This document shows, one piece after another, positions 1-10,800 of a DNA stretch of 60,584 bases. Source of the DNA: Annulohypoxylon bovei var. microspora (Eukaryota; Ascomycota; Sordariomycetes; Xylariales; Hypoxylaceae); contig MU405399.1 of assembly GCA_022836615.1 (NCBI GenBank), positions 1-60,584 of the forward strand, written 5' to 3'. The translations under genes were made by a program, and so were the position numbers. Each line of letters begins with the position of its first letter. The stretch's first letter is position 1. The notes under the pieces are model-generated. The model did not search any database. It had not been told where the DNA came from and was given only the letters and a program-made list of their open reading frames with translations.

Positions 1-176
1 GCGATAGGAGATTTTTGATAAGGATGGACCATGGAGAAAAAAAAAAACACACCAAAGCTGTACCCGTTCAATTACCCTCGTTAAACTCGGGTATTGGAGC
101 TCCGGGATAGCTTCAATTAGCAGCCAAATCCACGTGTAGCTCTCATACATCCAACGTCCAGACTCAACCGCTCAAA

Positions 177-736
177 ATGACAACCAACGTAGCCCTCGAG
201 ACGTCCATGGTACGCGCCTACCTCCTCTCCCCCCTTCCCTTTAGCACCACAAGCACCCACCACTAACCACACCCCCTCAGGGCGTAATGACCCTCGAGCT
301 CTACACCGCGCACGCGCCGCGCACCTGCCACAACTTCCGCGCGCTCTGCGCCAAGGGCTACTACGACAACGTGGTGTTCCACCGGATAATCGCGAACTTC
401 ATGGCGCAGACGGGGGACCCGACGGGCACGGGCCGGGGCGGCACCTCCATCTACGGGGAGAAGTTCGCCGACGAGATCGCCCCCGACCTGCGGCACACCG
501 GCGCCGGCATCCTCAGCATGGCCAACGCCGGCAAGGACACCAACGGCTCGCAGTTCTTCCTGACCCTGGCCCCGGCCCCCTGGCTCGACGGCAAGCACAC
601 CATCTTCGGCCGCGTCAAGAGCGGGCTCGCCGTCCTGAATCGCATGGGCATGGTGAAGACCGATGCCGATGACAGGCCTGTTGACGAGGTTAAGATCATT
701 ACCGCGAGGGTTCTGGACGACGAAGAGGCTATCTAA
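177..736 (+). CDS. cyp1: Cyclophilin, PPIL1-type peptidyl-prolyl cis-trans isomerase
   Basis: Two exons, 177-209 and 281-736, give 162 aa. The first exon encodes eleven residues ending in SM; donor GTACGC and acceptor CTCAG flank a 71-nt intron with a branch-like CACTAAC. The product is a single compact cyclophilin domain. It shows the active-site stretch FHRIIANFMAQTGDPTGTG (catalytic Arg, then Phe, Met and Gln), NGSQFFLTLAPAPWLDGKH (Trp and His of the pocket) and TIFGRV. The short length and the residues around ANAGKDTNGSQFF match the PPIL1 group, which is a spliceosome-associated proline isomerase; that role is from family knowledge. It ends convergently with the Sgf11-like gene. Third-position GC is near saturation from 281 to about 650 and then relaxes. 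The single-domain cyclophilin call is firm; the PPIL1 subgroup is likely. Confidence 0.93.
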
Positions 737-1237
737 TTGCCGTTTATGGGGAAATGGGTGGTAATATAAACTTGAGGACGAAAGTGCATGCATGAGTCGG
801 CGTTCCGGTTTTTTAAAAAAGGCTCGATGGTTTAGACATAGATACCAAATCAATACCAAAAATCACACATTATTTACTACTACAATGTACAAGTTAAATC
901 GTAAGGCATCGATTTGGTATTCGCTTGGGGCCTTTATGTATTACATATGTGCAGTAGGGCCCCTCTAAAGATACAGCTTGATGCGACACGCCGGTTTTCC
1001 CTACCGACGCAAGATGCAGAACACTCCTAACACCCCTTTCCTGTTGCTATTTGCCATATAGCCCGGAACCCCTTTGAATGCAAAAACCGCGGCCATTGTA
1101 CAAGATGCTATGAAGACGTTGGGCCGGATTGGACTTTTTAGACTCCTAGTCAGTTAGTCGATCAGTGCATGATATGCTATTTCATCACCGAGGGTATCAC
1201 CAGTTCTCTAATTTCTCGACACCAAAACATCCCCTGA
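737..1237. other. Convergent 3' intergenic stretch
   Basis: This lies between the stop codons of the cyclophilin and the Sgf11-like gene. It contains the two 3' UTRs and no ORF or RNA gene that I can support. Confidence 0.6.
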
Positions 1238-2552
1238 TCATACAATCGGCGGAGACGACAAAGTCCCTGAACTCTCAGACTCGCGATCATCGTCTCTACC
1301 GTTGGGAGTTGAGCGTTTATTGCCGTTACTTTTAGACACGGGCGAGGAGAGTATCGGTTTTGAAGCACCTAACTTCAACTTCTTGGTCGGACTCGGGACT
1401 TTCGTCATCTTCTTCTTGGGTGCAACCTCGACCGTAGAACCCTCTGCGTCGTCATCGTCTACCTTCTGTTCGACGACGAGCGAGGAGCCGGTCTTGACCT
1501 TTTCCTTCTTAGTGCCGGAATTGCCCTTCTTGAGAATGAGTTTCTTGTTAGCCGCGTTCGCCGCCGTAGGTTTCAGCTTCTTCTTCTTGTGTGAATCGTT
1601 ATCGGTCTCGTCATCATCGTCTACATCATCATTATCTCTCTTCTTTGGACTGCTAGCCCGCGAGCTCGGATGTGGAGTACCCTTTTGACTAGAAGGAGGA
1701 GTTCCATCCATACTTCCGTTCGCGTTGTTACCGTTGCTAATCTTTTGCGCGGCGGCACGGCTTGCGTTTCTACCACTGTTCCCGATACACGAACCCATGT
1801 GATTGTTCAGCCGAGTAACCAGGATGCATCGCTTGCATTTGCTGCAGGTGGCCGACGGGAAGGAAAGCATATTCGGAGGTCGCGAAGAGGCACCTCCACC
1901 ACCTGTTCCTCCGTCTGGCGCGGGTGTTTGTGAATCCGAGTTCTGCTCTAGCTTCTTCTCCATATCCTTCTTCTTCTTACCCCTGCCCGGGCCTTGTGCA
2001 ACCCACGTTTGACCATAAATATCGTAACCAGGTTTGTCGATGTACGGATGTTTCTTGCAGTAGATTATGCTTGGATCGGGTTTTCTCGATCCCTTACCAT
2101 CTGTGGGATATAATAATCGTGGAAGGTGGCATCGCGGGCAAACAATGTCTGGCGTGGTAGCTAACGGGTTCCCCTTCAATAGTACCTTTCCTTCATCGTA
2201 GACAGCCGCATCTGTTTCGACTTTGATGTCTGGTCGAGCGTCAGGGGCGGAGGAATCTGACGTGTCGGTGGCCAATTTCTCGACCCGAATGGCGGCGGTC
2301 GCGGCACGGGCGATCTTCTCGTCTCGGTGCGTCTTCATTAATAAGTCGTGGACAATGTTGTAGAGTAGATCGTCAAGCACGGCGTGCGCCTGTCAGATCA
2401 CATGGTCAGCTAAAATCTTGCAGCTTTGTCATAGCTAAACTAGAGCAGTAGGTGGTAAGTATTATATAACGCGAACTTACGAGTTGTTCTATGCTGCCGG
2501 CATCTTCAGAAGCTTTGATGACTCCAGCCTTGCCGGTGTTAGATGAGGCCAT
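1238..2552 (-). CDS. Sgf11-like SAGA-type C2HC zinc-finger nuclear protein
   Basis: Exons 2481-2552 and 1238-2389 (91-nt intron, donor GTAAGT, acceptor GACAG) give 407 aa starting MASSNTGK. Residues 21-47 (IEQLAHAVLDDLLYNIVHDL) form an amphipathic helix like the N-terminal helix of Sgf11. A first metal-binding-type cluster is C108-x2-C111 with C135-x2-H138. A second is C206-x2-C209-x11-H221-x3-C225, which has the exact spacing of the Sgf11/SCA7 zinc finger and is followed by GRNASRAA. The C-terminal half is lysine-rich and acidic low complexity with probable nuclear localisation signals. Known Sgf11 sits in the SAGA deubiquitinase module, with the N-terminal helix held by Ubp8 and Sus1. The extra Cys/His cluster and the long tail are unlike the short yeast protein. 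The gene model is firm; the Sgf11 identity is an inference. Confidence 0.82.
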
Positions 2553-3686
2553 AGCGATTGCTCCGTACGGCCGTTCGCGACGTGACGATGGGATTACGGT
2601 GGTGACGAGAAGGCTCGAAACGAAAGAGAAGCTACCAGATGCTGACAAATTATGCAAATCCTCAATTCAAAGGGATAAAATGGAGATGATGGAATTTAGG
2701 TATCGAGAATATTAAAAGTAGGGAGAAGTTCAAAGTAAAATCGGATCCACTCTCCCCAGAATACAAACCCCTAAAGTTTGGAGGTTTTAGAGTTTTGTTG
2801 GATTCGCCGGTCTAAAGTTAGGAACAGCCTCAATTGTGAGCTGTTCTTTCCTGTCGGCGTTAAAATGCACCGGTGATGCTGACGGAACAAGATTATTTCG
2901 AGATTTCTCGTTTTAAATTGTTAATCGCCGTTCGGGCGCGGGAAGGAAGATCAGGAGAAGGTCTCTTTCTAGATAGTAATACCGTAATACCCATCTGTAC
3001 CTAACCGGAGGCTGAATTTTTGGACTGGTAAGCCTGACAGTGTAGTACAAACTAACCGCGATAGCGAATCGATTAACTGGAAACCCCATGCATTAGTGGA
3101 CAAGAAGGGTCCCGGATCTTTTAGAGGTGCGCTACGTAATACCTTGCTGTACCTGAGTCCATACCTTGAAATGTTCAATGTTTTGATAAGGTCACAACAA
3201 AAAATGCTTTTCCTCAAAAAGAAACGGAATTGCGTTGAATTATAACTGAGCGGTAGCAACTTGAGACTTGATTTTCCAAAGTAAAAGCTAAACCTTCACT
3301 AAGAAGTTCCACAGAGTATACGAAATAGAAGGTAGAATCTTACCGTCTGCGGTACCTGAAATTAAAAGTGTAAGTTGTTCATAGTGGGGCTATCGATAAT
3401 CGCCAAGCCTTCAAGGTTTATTTTTTTTTTCTTCGTTAAATACCGGGTAGGTATTACCTAGGAGGTACATGCATCACGCGAGGTAGATGAGGTACTTAAC
3501 GCGGTTCTTGCCGTAGTAAGCCGCGATTAGTAACATGAATTCGTTGTCAACACACAAACTATCAGATTCTGTTGAACAATAAACTTCCCACTTAGTCATT
3601 ATAACTCTATTAATCAATAACAATATCGTCCCGTGCGATGGCTTATAGCTGACGATTGTAATAACGTATATCGGACCAAAACAAAC
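2553..3686. promoter_or_regulatory. Divergent intergenic region
   Basis: This is the shared upstream region of the Sgf11-like gene and the acetyltransferase. It is AT-leaning, has a T-tract near 3420 and a TAGGTATTACCTAGG motif near 3449. I see no convincing gene. Confidence 0.5.
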
Positions 3687-4832
3687 ATGTCTCTCCCTCC
3701 TACGAATCCCAATGGGCAATCTTCCATCCGAAATTTCTTTCAGCCCAGATCACCGACTTACGCTCCGCCCCCCGCGTTGTCACGCACACAAGCCGCTACT
3801 ACCACTTCTGGTCCGCCGCCATCAGCACCCGCCCGTCCGCCCCCTATAGCCGGACCAAATGGACCGAAATCACCATCGCCGGTACCTCCTCCAACAAGGC
3901 CGCCATCCCTCCACCCGCAAGCGACAATATCTCCAATCCTACCCGAACACATCCCCGCCCTCCGCCGCATAACCTCTCTTCTCCTCCCGGTCAACTACCC
4001 CGACTCCTTCTACGCACGGCTCTCCGACCCGCTCACGTCCGGAGCCTTCAGCCGCGTGGTGCTGTGGACGGACCCGTCGGAGGCCAATGGCGCGCCCAAA
4101 GTAATCGGGGGGCTCGTGTGCCGGCCCGAAGCCTCGCCCTTCGTCTCCCCGTCCGCCTCCCGCAAGCCCAACGCGGTGTACATCCAATCGCTGGTGCTGC
4201 TCTCGCCGTACCGGCAGCTGGGGCTCGCCGCAGCACTTTTGGACGAGATAGCGCAGCTGGCGGCGGTAAGCCAGTTCGCGTGCGAGGAGATGTACGCGCA
4301 CGTGTGGACGGACAACGAGGACGGGCTGCGGTGGTACCTGGCGCGCGGCTTCGGCAAGCACGCCGAGGTGAAGGGGTACTACTTCAAGCTGCGGCCCGAC
4401 AGCGCGTGGATCGTGCGGCGGCAGATCGCCGCCGGCTCTGCCCCCAGCGCCGCCAACCCCAGCTCTGCCACCCTCGCCCCCTCGATCCCGCCCAGCGCCA
4501 CGGCCGCGGCCGCCAACCTCCCGACGCTCGCCCCGCAGCCCACGCCCCCCGTCCTCGCCGCCATGACCCCCAGCGCGCTGTCGCCGCCCCCGCGCAGCTC
4601 CGGGCCCTCGCCGAACCGCAGCCCCGGCGGCTCCGGCACCAGCACGCCCGGCGTCTCGTACCAGACCGCGCGGCCGGAGACCGAGTGGAACGACCTGCCA
4701 GCAGACATGCACGCGCCGCCTCCGCCCCCGGGCAGCGCGCCGGCGAGCAGCGCGGCGAGCTCGCGCAGCAGTTCGACCGCGCCGAGGAAGAAGCGGGACC
4801 GGGCTTATCCGGCGGCTGCTTTCGGGAAGTAG
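3687..4832 (+). CDS. Naa50-like GNAT acetyltransferase with N-terminal PIP-box-like motif
   Basis: A single exon of 381 aa. I chose the ATG at 3687 (AAACATGTC context) over an in-frame ATG at 3633. Residues 11-18 read QSSIRNFF, a perfect Qxx[ILM]xx[FY][FY] PCNA-interacting pattern followed by QPR. A Pro/Ser-rich linker runs to about residue 85. The GNAT fold follows: LLLPVNYPDSFYARL (like the Naa50 substrate loop), AVYIQSLVLLSPYRQLGLAAALL (acetyl-CoA motif R-x-x-G-x-A), EEMYAHVWTDNEDGLRWYLA and RGFGKHAEVKGYYFKL. The last 130 residues are Pro/Ala/Ser-rich low complexity ending in basic RKKR. Naa50 enzymes acetylate N-termini and are needed for sister-chromatid cohesion; that part is family knowledge. 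Third-position GC jumps upward near 3950 and stays high to the stop. The acetyltransferase call is firm; the substrate is unknown. Confidence 0.88.
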   Translation: MSLPPTNPNGQSSIRNFFQPRSPTYAPPPALSRTQAATTTSGPPPSAPARPPPIAGPNGPKSPSPVPPPTRPPSLHPQATISPILPEHIPALRRITSLLLPVNYPDSFYARLSDPLTSGAFSRVVLWTDPSEANGAPKVIGGLVCRPEASPFVSPSASRKPNAVYIQSLVLLSPYRQLGLAAALLDEIAQLAAVSQFACEEMYAHVWTDNEDGLRWYLARGFGKHAEVKGYYFKLRPDSAWIVRRQIAAGSAPSAANPSSATLAPSIPPSATAAAANLPTLAPQPTPPVLAAMTPSALSPPPRSSGPSPNRSPGGSGTSTPGVSYQTARPETEWNDLPADMHAPPPPPGSAPASSAASSRSSSTAPRKKRDRAYPAAAFGK

Positions 4833-5562
4833 AGCATGAGGGGGGTGTGCTAGTATGGGAGGCTACATACCTAGTGGGGGTTGTTTTTGGGGCACGTGGT
4901 AGATGGTGGGTGGTGGGGAAGTAATTGGGGCGGGGAAGAGCTGAGGTCTGAATGGCAAGGGAAGGAGGAAGGGAGAGCAGAAGGGTGTGTACGCCGCATC
5001 CGCTAGTTAGGGATAGAATAAAAACGAATTACGAGTTTGGCAAAACGGAGCAAGATGAGACAAAGCGAAGGGACTGGTATTATATTTAAATATCTATAAT
5101 TTGGAGTAGAGTAAGGTTCAGGCTGTTCCCGTAGAAAAGGGAGTTGGTCGTACCGTCTTAGAGAAGAAAGGAGTTGGGCTTAAAATGTGTTGGAAGCCTC
5201 GATGCTTTCTAACCATATTGAATAAATAGACGCGTACCTAGTCTTAATGAATTACTAATTACCCAGAAAATAGCGGCATTTGATCTCATTTCTGGGTAAT
5301 GGATGTTAAACATCTTACCTCAAACGTTTCGATGATAGTAGGTAGGTAATACCTACGCAGCAAAATACAAATCCAAGCTATTGCGTAGCATTTATCATAG
5401 CACAATAAAAATAAATGATGGTACAGAATCTAGTCATAAATGTTTTTTGCATTAGGTCATGATCGTAGGTACATACACGTTCACGTTCGTCTACTTCGTG
5501 CCAGAAGGACCCCCGAACCCTTGAACCCTTGAAACACATGCCTCTCGTCCTTCAGTCACACA
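4833..5562. other. Convergent 3' intergenic stretch
   Basis: This separates the acetyltransferase and glucokinase stop codons. It is G-rich at its left edge and AT-rich from about 5020, with a TAGGTAGGTAATACCTA palindromic motif near 5340. No gene is seen. Confidence 0.55.
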
Positions 5563-7252
5563 TTACATCACCGTTGTGGGCTCGATCTCCGGGATCGCTT
5601 CGGCGATCTTCGAAGCAACGCCGTGTCTAAAGTGGTTCAGGTAGTCCACGACGCCCTTCTTCTCCATGTTGGCTGCTACAAGCGCGATCAGTGCAGCACC
5701 CACGCCGCTGCCGTCCTTCGCGATTCCGATCCGGATCCGCTTAGCCCCCGACGGTCCGATGCCATCGACCGCCGCCAGTGCCTCGTAGATCATGTCCCGG
5801 AAGAAGGGGTAGTGCTCCACAAGGCTGCCGTCGACACCGATATCAACAGGCTCGTCCGTCGTCTCATTCAATTTGCCGCTTTCTAAGATAATGGCGCCGA
5901 CCGCTACGGCGGACAGTCTAGCCGCTCTTCGTCCGACGGCATATGCCACGTTCTTGAACGCTAGAGCGTCTTCAAGCGAGGCGGCGTATATATGTAATTG
6001 CTTCTCAAGCTCCTGGCGCAGTGTTGAGAGGTCTGGGGTGCCATCGGCTGCGGCGATGGACATTATTGAGCTGTCCAGACCCCATTGCTTGAATAGGCCG
6101 GATTCAGGGGCGATGGTTGTTGTTGACTTCCAGTCGTTGTGGCTAGAGTTTTCGTCGCGGAACAGCGAGATCTCGGTGGTCTTAAGCATATCGACGATAA
6201 CCAGACGAACAATTTCGCCTAGGAACATACCAGATACTCGCTTCTCGAACATCTGGATGCCTGGGTTCACGCTCTTCTTGTCTAATTCTATGTCGTAAGA
6301 TGTGTTCGGTAATATGTTCAGCTGGTTATCGAAGGAACCCCACTCAGTATTCACAACCATTAGTCCTGTCGATTTGTCGTAGTCGCCCTCGACAGGCTTC
6401 TTTATATTAGCGAGCTTCTCCACGTAGGCACCGTTGGTGCCCGTTCCAAAAATAGCGCCCAGGAGAGTTGATGTCTTGCCCGGCGAAGTATAAGAACGAG
6501 CCATAAGCGTGCCAACAGTATCGTTCACCAAGGCAGCTACCTTGACAGGAAGGCGAAGCTTATCGATCTCCTGTTGGAGTAAGGCACATACGTCCTTGCC
6601 AATCGCATCTGGGATGTCAAATCCCTTAGTCCACCTCATTAGCGTACCCTTGTTGATGCCGAATTGTTGAACTGGGAAGCTAAAAGTGAAGCCGAGTCGA
6701 AATATTTGTTCGTCACGGTAACCCTCCGGAGTGCTTACTGTCTGCCGCCGGCGGATGTTGGCTTCGAATGACTCTCCATGATGAGTCTTTAGGAAGAGTT
6801 CGATCTGCTTAGCTAGAAATCCAAAGAGGTCGCCGGCTTGTTTTGCAACCATTAACTCTTTGGGAATTGCAACTTTGCTGTATGTCAGGTTGAAAGTTGT
6901 GTCGCCGTTCAAATGGATTGAGCAGACTCGGAAATTCGTGCCTCCTAAATCTACTGCTAGGTACAACCCCTTTTCTCAAAGTTAGTTACCTGGTGGATGA
7001 AGGGTTCACGGACTACTAAACATACCTTCTCGGTGCCATTGGGTACATTAGTTACGTAGGTAGGAATTTGACTCAAGCTCGTGCCATCGTGTTCTAATCC
7101 CTCGTCTGCAAGGTAATTAGCTAGGCTCTTGAATTTTACTAGTAGATGATCATACTCATTTGTTGCACAAACTCCTGGACTCCTTTGTTCACATCTTCGT
7201 CCGTATAGTCGAATTGCGCGGTGATACGCTTTGTCTCCTCGGCGAGGGCCAT
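5563..7252 (-). CDS. glkA: Glucokinase (hexokinase family)
   Basis: Three exons (7156-7252, 7026-7105, 5563-6969) give 527 aa starting MALAEETKRI; both introns are about 50 nt (donors GTATGA and GTATGT). The join reads QMNEGLEHDGTSLSQIPTYV and TEKGLYLAVDLGG, as in fungal glucokinases. Visible motifs are the phosphate-1 loop LGGTNFR (67-73), LGFTFSFPVQQ (151-161), RWTKGF (171-176), LVNDTVGT with the catalytic base Asp209, GTGTN in the adenosine/glucose region (234-238), NTEWGSF (266-272) and the C-terminal GSGVGAAL. It phosphorylates glucose to glucose-6-phosphate in the cytosol, the entry step of glycolysis. All catalytic motifs look intact. Glucokinase rather than hexokinase is inferred from the overall wording of the N-terminus and of TGTNGAYVE. 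Confidence 0.95.
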
Positions 7253-7660
7253 TGTGCGTGCGCGAGATACAGGCGGAGTGGTAGGGAAAGGGTGAGGGGA
7301 TTCGCAGATTGGCTCTTGGACTACAACGGCAGGAGGAGAAGAGACAATGCGTGAAAAAGGAGGCGATGTGAGGATGCGAGAATAATGGGATTTGGCGTTC
7401 GTTAGGAAAAGTTGAGCAGTCTATAAAGCCAGAGGGGCGGGTTAGCAAGGATGAACCCAATTGCGTCAAAGGAATTGGATTGCGGGGCCACGGTAATGTA
7501 TAGGTACTACTTAGGGGTATGGTAGTAGTAGGGCCGTTGGCACCCGTGGGGCTGTGGAATTTTTCCATTTTTCTTTCTTTCGTGTACTCCGAGAACTTAC
7601 CATGACAAGGATGAGGAAGATAAGTGAGAAAATACGGATAGTTGTAAGAGGACGTCTCGC

Positions 7661-7730
7661 TGATGCTGATGCTGGTGCTGGTGCAGATGCAGATGCAGAT
7701 GCAGATGCAGAAACAGATACAGATATAGTT
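7661..7730. repeat. Triplet/hexamer microsatellite (GATGCT/GGTGCT/GATGCA)
   Basis: A run of GATGCT, GGTGCT and then GATGCA hexamers lies about 410 bp upstream of the glucokinase start codon. Every unit is a multiple of three, so frames stay open across it. Confidence 0.85.
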
Positions 7731-7780
7731 GTTTGTGCTACTTCTGTCTTATCGTTTTGTCGGGCCTTCTTGATGTTCCC

Positions 7781-7804
7781 TTGGTCTTGGTCTTGGTCTT
7801 GGTC
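7781..7804. repeat. (TTGGTC)4 microsatellite
   Basis: Four copies of TTGGTC followed by a related GTTGTCGTTATC tract, also upstream of glucokinase. Confidence 0.85.
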
Positions 7805-10800
7805 GTTGTCGTTATCATCATATATGTCTGTAGTACACATGGACGGGGGAACATCTTCAGGTCTGGCGCTGATGCGCCAGGCCTTAAAGTATCGCAACAA
7901 TATGAAAGCCACGGCGAGTTTCGCGGGGCTTTAGTGGGGTAAAGAGGGTCTTTGGGGGGTGATTGTCTGGAGACTCGGGGAGAGAATCGTCATCCAACGC
8001 TTGCGGTCCACCCCGGGCTGCAAACTGCACGATGAACCACAGCCCAGTGTTTGGTAGAACGGCCGGGCTCGTGGTGATTGGACCTATTGGGCTTAATGGT
8101 CAAATAATAACGCAACCCAGCTTGGGTTTATTGTAACCGGCCCGGATGAGTTTATCACCTGCAGGTCGTCTAAAGTCTTGCAACGGATGCGATGATATCA
8201 TCAAATGATCCACCCCTGCAGAAGACCAGCAGGAAACCCAGTCTAGAATTATCTCAATCTCCTGGTTTGATCCTGACTTTTAGCCCGGTGGAATTGAATT
8301 TGTCCCGTGCTCAGCAAAAGCTAGGGAAAATCGGGGCTTAACTTGGCGACTCGTCCGAGTCGCGTTCCCTTCGAACCTCTCCGAACCAGCCGCTCGTTTC
8401 AACAATCTGGGTGTCAATCTATCAGACAAAGCTGATTGACTCTCGAGCAATCAAGATCTCAATCCCGGAAGCATGGAAAACAAGATCAATGAGTGGTTAG
8501 CCAATAAGCTATAATGCTCACGTCGTAAGGGAACGTTGAATCTTGAAACCCAAGCAGAAGGATTCTGGTAGGCTTATGAGGTTAAAGATAGGAATTTAGC
8601 CAATTGAGAGTCGATCCGTAGTGATGGGTTTTTATTATAGGTGAATTAGAGAAGCGCGAAAGCAAGACATCAAGAATGATTGTGTAGCGTGACGAGTATG
8701 ACCAAAGGTGAAGCCACAATGTCTATCTGGGCAAGAAGATTAGGGAGGAGAATTGAGATTGCGGTGAAGCACAGACAAGCACCCCTGTTTCACGATATTG
8801 CAGTAGTTATGCAACTAAACAATCATTTTGCCAAGCATATTGAGAAATCGAGGCCCGAGAAATGCCCCCTTCTTCACGATCACGGGATAATATTCTTTTT
8901 TCAAGTTAGTCGTGAATTCGGTCCTGTTCGGACAAGATCAAAAGCCCGTGGCAGGGCGGAAAACCACGATGGCTTCATAGTCCTTGGAAATGGCATGTTT
9001 TAACAGGTTCAAATTACGTACCCAAGCTGCTAAGGTAGTTAGGTATACTTGCAAAGACGGAGAATCACGGTTAGAGCATAGTAGCAAGTGGCTCGTGATT
9101 GACAACACCAGAAATCAATAAAAATTGTTTTCATATCGAGTTTTTTTTCTTCTTCGCCGAGATTCTATCCTAGTTTATACTTGAAATGATCCCCTGCCTT
9201 CGTATTCAACTTACTAGCACCATTTCAAACTCCGACCGAAGGTCTCCCGAGAGTATTATGATAACTCCCATATGGCAAACAAACAATCCTTGGAGATTAT
9301 CATATTATTTTTATTAACAACATTTATCTCAATAGACTTTAAGCATGTGTTAGTTACACATAGCACGGGACCCTGAAGGGTCATAGCATTGTAGAAATTG
9401 TAGGAGAAATAAGCAGATGAATATGACAGTGACGTTACACAATTAAGGCTTTCGAATGTCTTTTTGCTTTTGTTATACTCAATTGTACACTCGGTTTTGA
9501 GAAGTCTTATGGAAATTAATTAGGTAGGGACCTCTTCTTAGGGTTGAGAAATAACTCTAAGACACGATTACGTAAGAAGTCTCTCTATTAATATTTCTGC
9601 CCTTTTAGGAAACCTTACAACGGTCGGCGTAATATGATTGGTTCTAATTTCCCCGTGGAATGGAACTGTGTAACTTTCGAGGTCACTTTAAACAACCATG
9701 TTAACGCATTGTCTTTCTGAAACATAAAAAATCTGGAATCTCAAGTTCTCTTTTAAATTCCAAGGGAAGTTCTTAGTAGTATCCTCTTGGCAATGTAGGT
9801 CTTGACAGGGGACTCTATTCACGTTACCAAATGACTACCAAAGATCATCCAGGTTTGGTAAGGAACTTTGCTTATATTAGTTATTTCTACATATCTAGGT
9901 GTTTTACATTTTACTCAGGGCTATCATGTTCAGTAACTCCTCGCGTGCTTGAAACGAGCCTTAGCGATTTGGGCTCATCATATCTAGACTTGCCTCTTTT
10001 TAATAGATCTTAGGACATGGGTCATCTACCAAAGTGACACCATAGATCAACTGCTTTTCCTAGCGGTGGTGAAATCTTATCCAAGTACGCCCACAACATA
10101 TGCGACGTTCTCAATTTCGATCAATTGCATGATATCCTATCCCAAAATATGGCATATGGGCTAGTAGGAGCTTGGCAGATAGCTTTACTTGTTAGTAGTA
10201 GTAGGGCCTTCCCTCAAAGTCATCCTTGTGTGATATTGGCTTGAAGTGGAAAAACATCGCCTTTGTAAATTGATGTGCAATACACCAACACCGAAAAGTC
10301 TTCAGAATATGCAAATTCTCACACCGTGATTATAAATCAGAAACTGGGTCATGTCTCTGGGTATGTCTGTGTATGGGAGAACGTGTAAAATTATCTGTCG
10401 CGTAAATCTATTTCAGCCTCTATTGCTGTTGCTCATATTCGAACGGTCTCGGTCTATTATGGCAATAGCCATGACACCGCCGTCCCCTGTTGAGCCTCCT
10501 ATGGTCATTGTCTCTTAGAAATTTGATTATGATGGTGTGGTTTCTGATGACACTACCCATCGGGCGTTCCAACAAACTAGCGAATGCGACGATAGAGCAG
10601 ACAAATATGCAACCATGAGGAGATTTTCTTGTCATCGGTTTGGACCCCACCGGCGATAACTGCCTCCCAACTATTACAGCCAGCCGCAGAGCCGCGTACC
10701 TAGGGACACGTCATTTGAAAGGGATATGTATAAGCAATTAGTAATGTAAGGTAGGTAGGTGAACTACCACAGGATTGAGTACAGAAGTCCCTCTTCAACC

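Noticed and set aside
7511..7912. Minus-strand open frame of about 133 codons upstream of glucokinase, with a hydrophobic segment near its end
   Set aside because: It stays open because both microsatellites are multiples of three; it lacks an ATG start and any family signature, and overlaps the glucokinase promoter.
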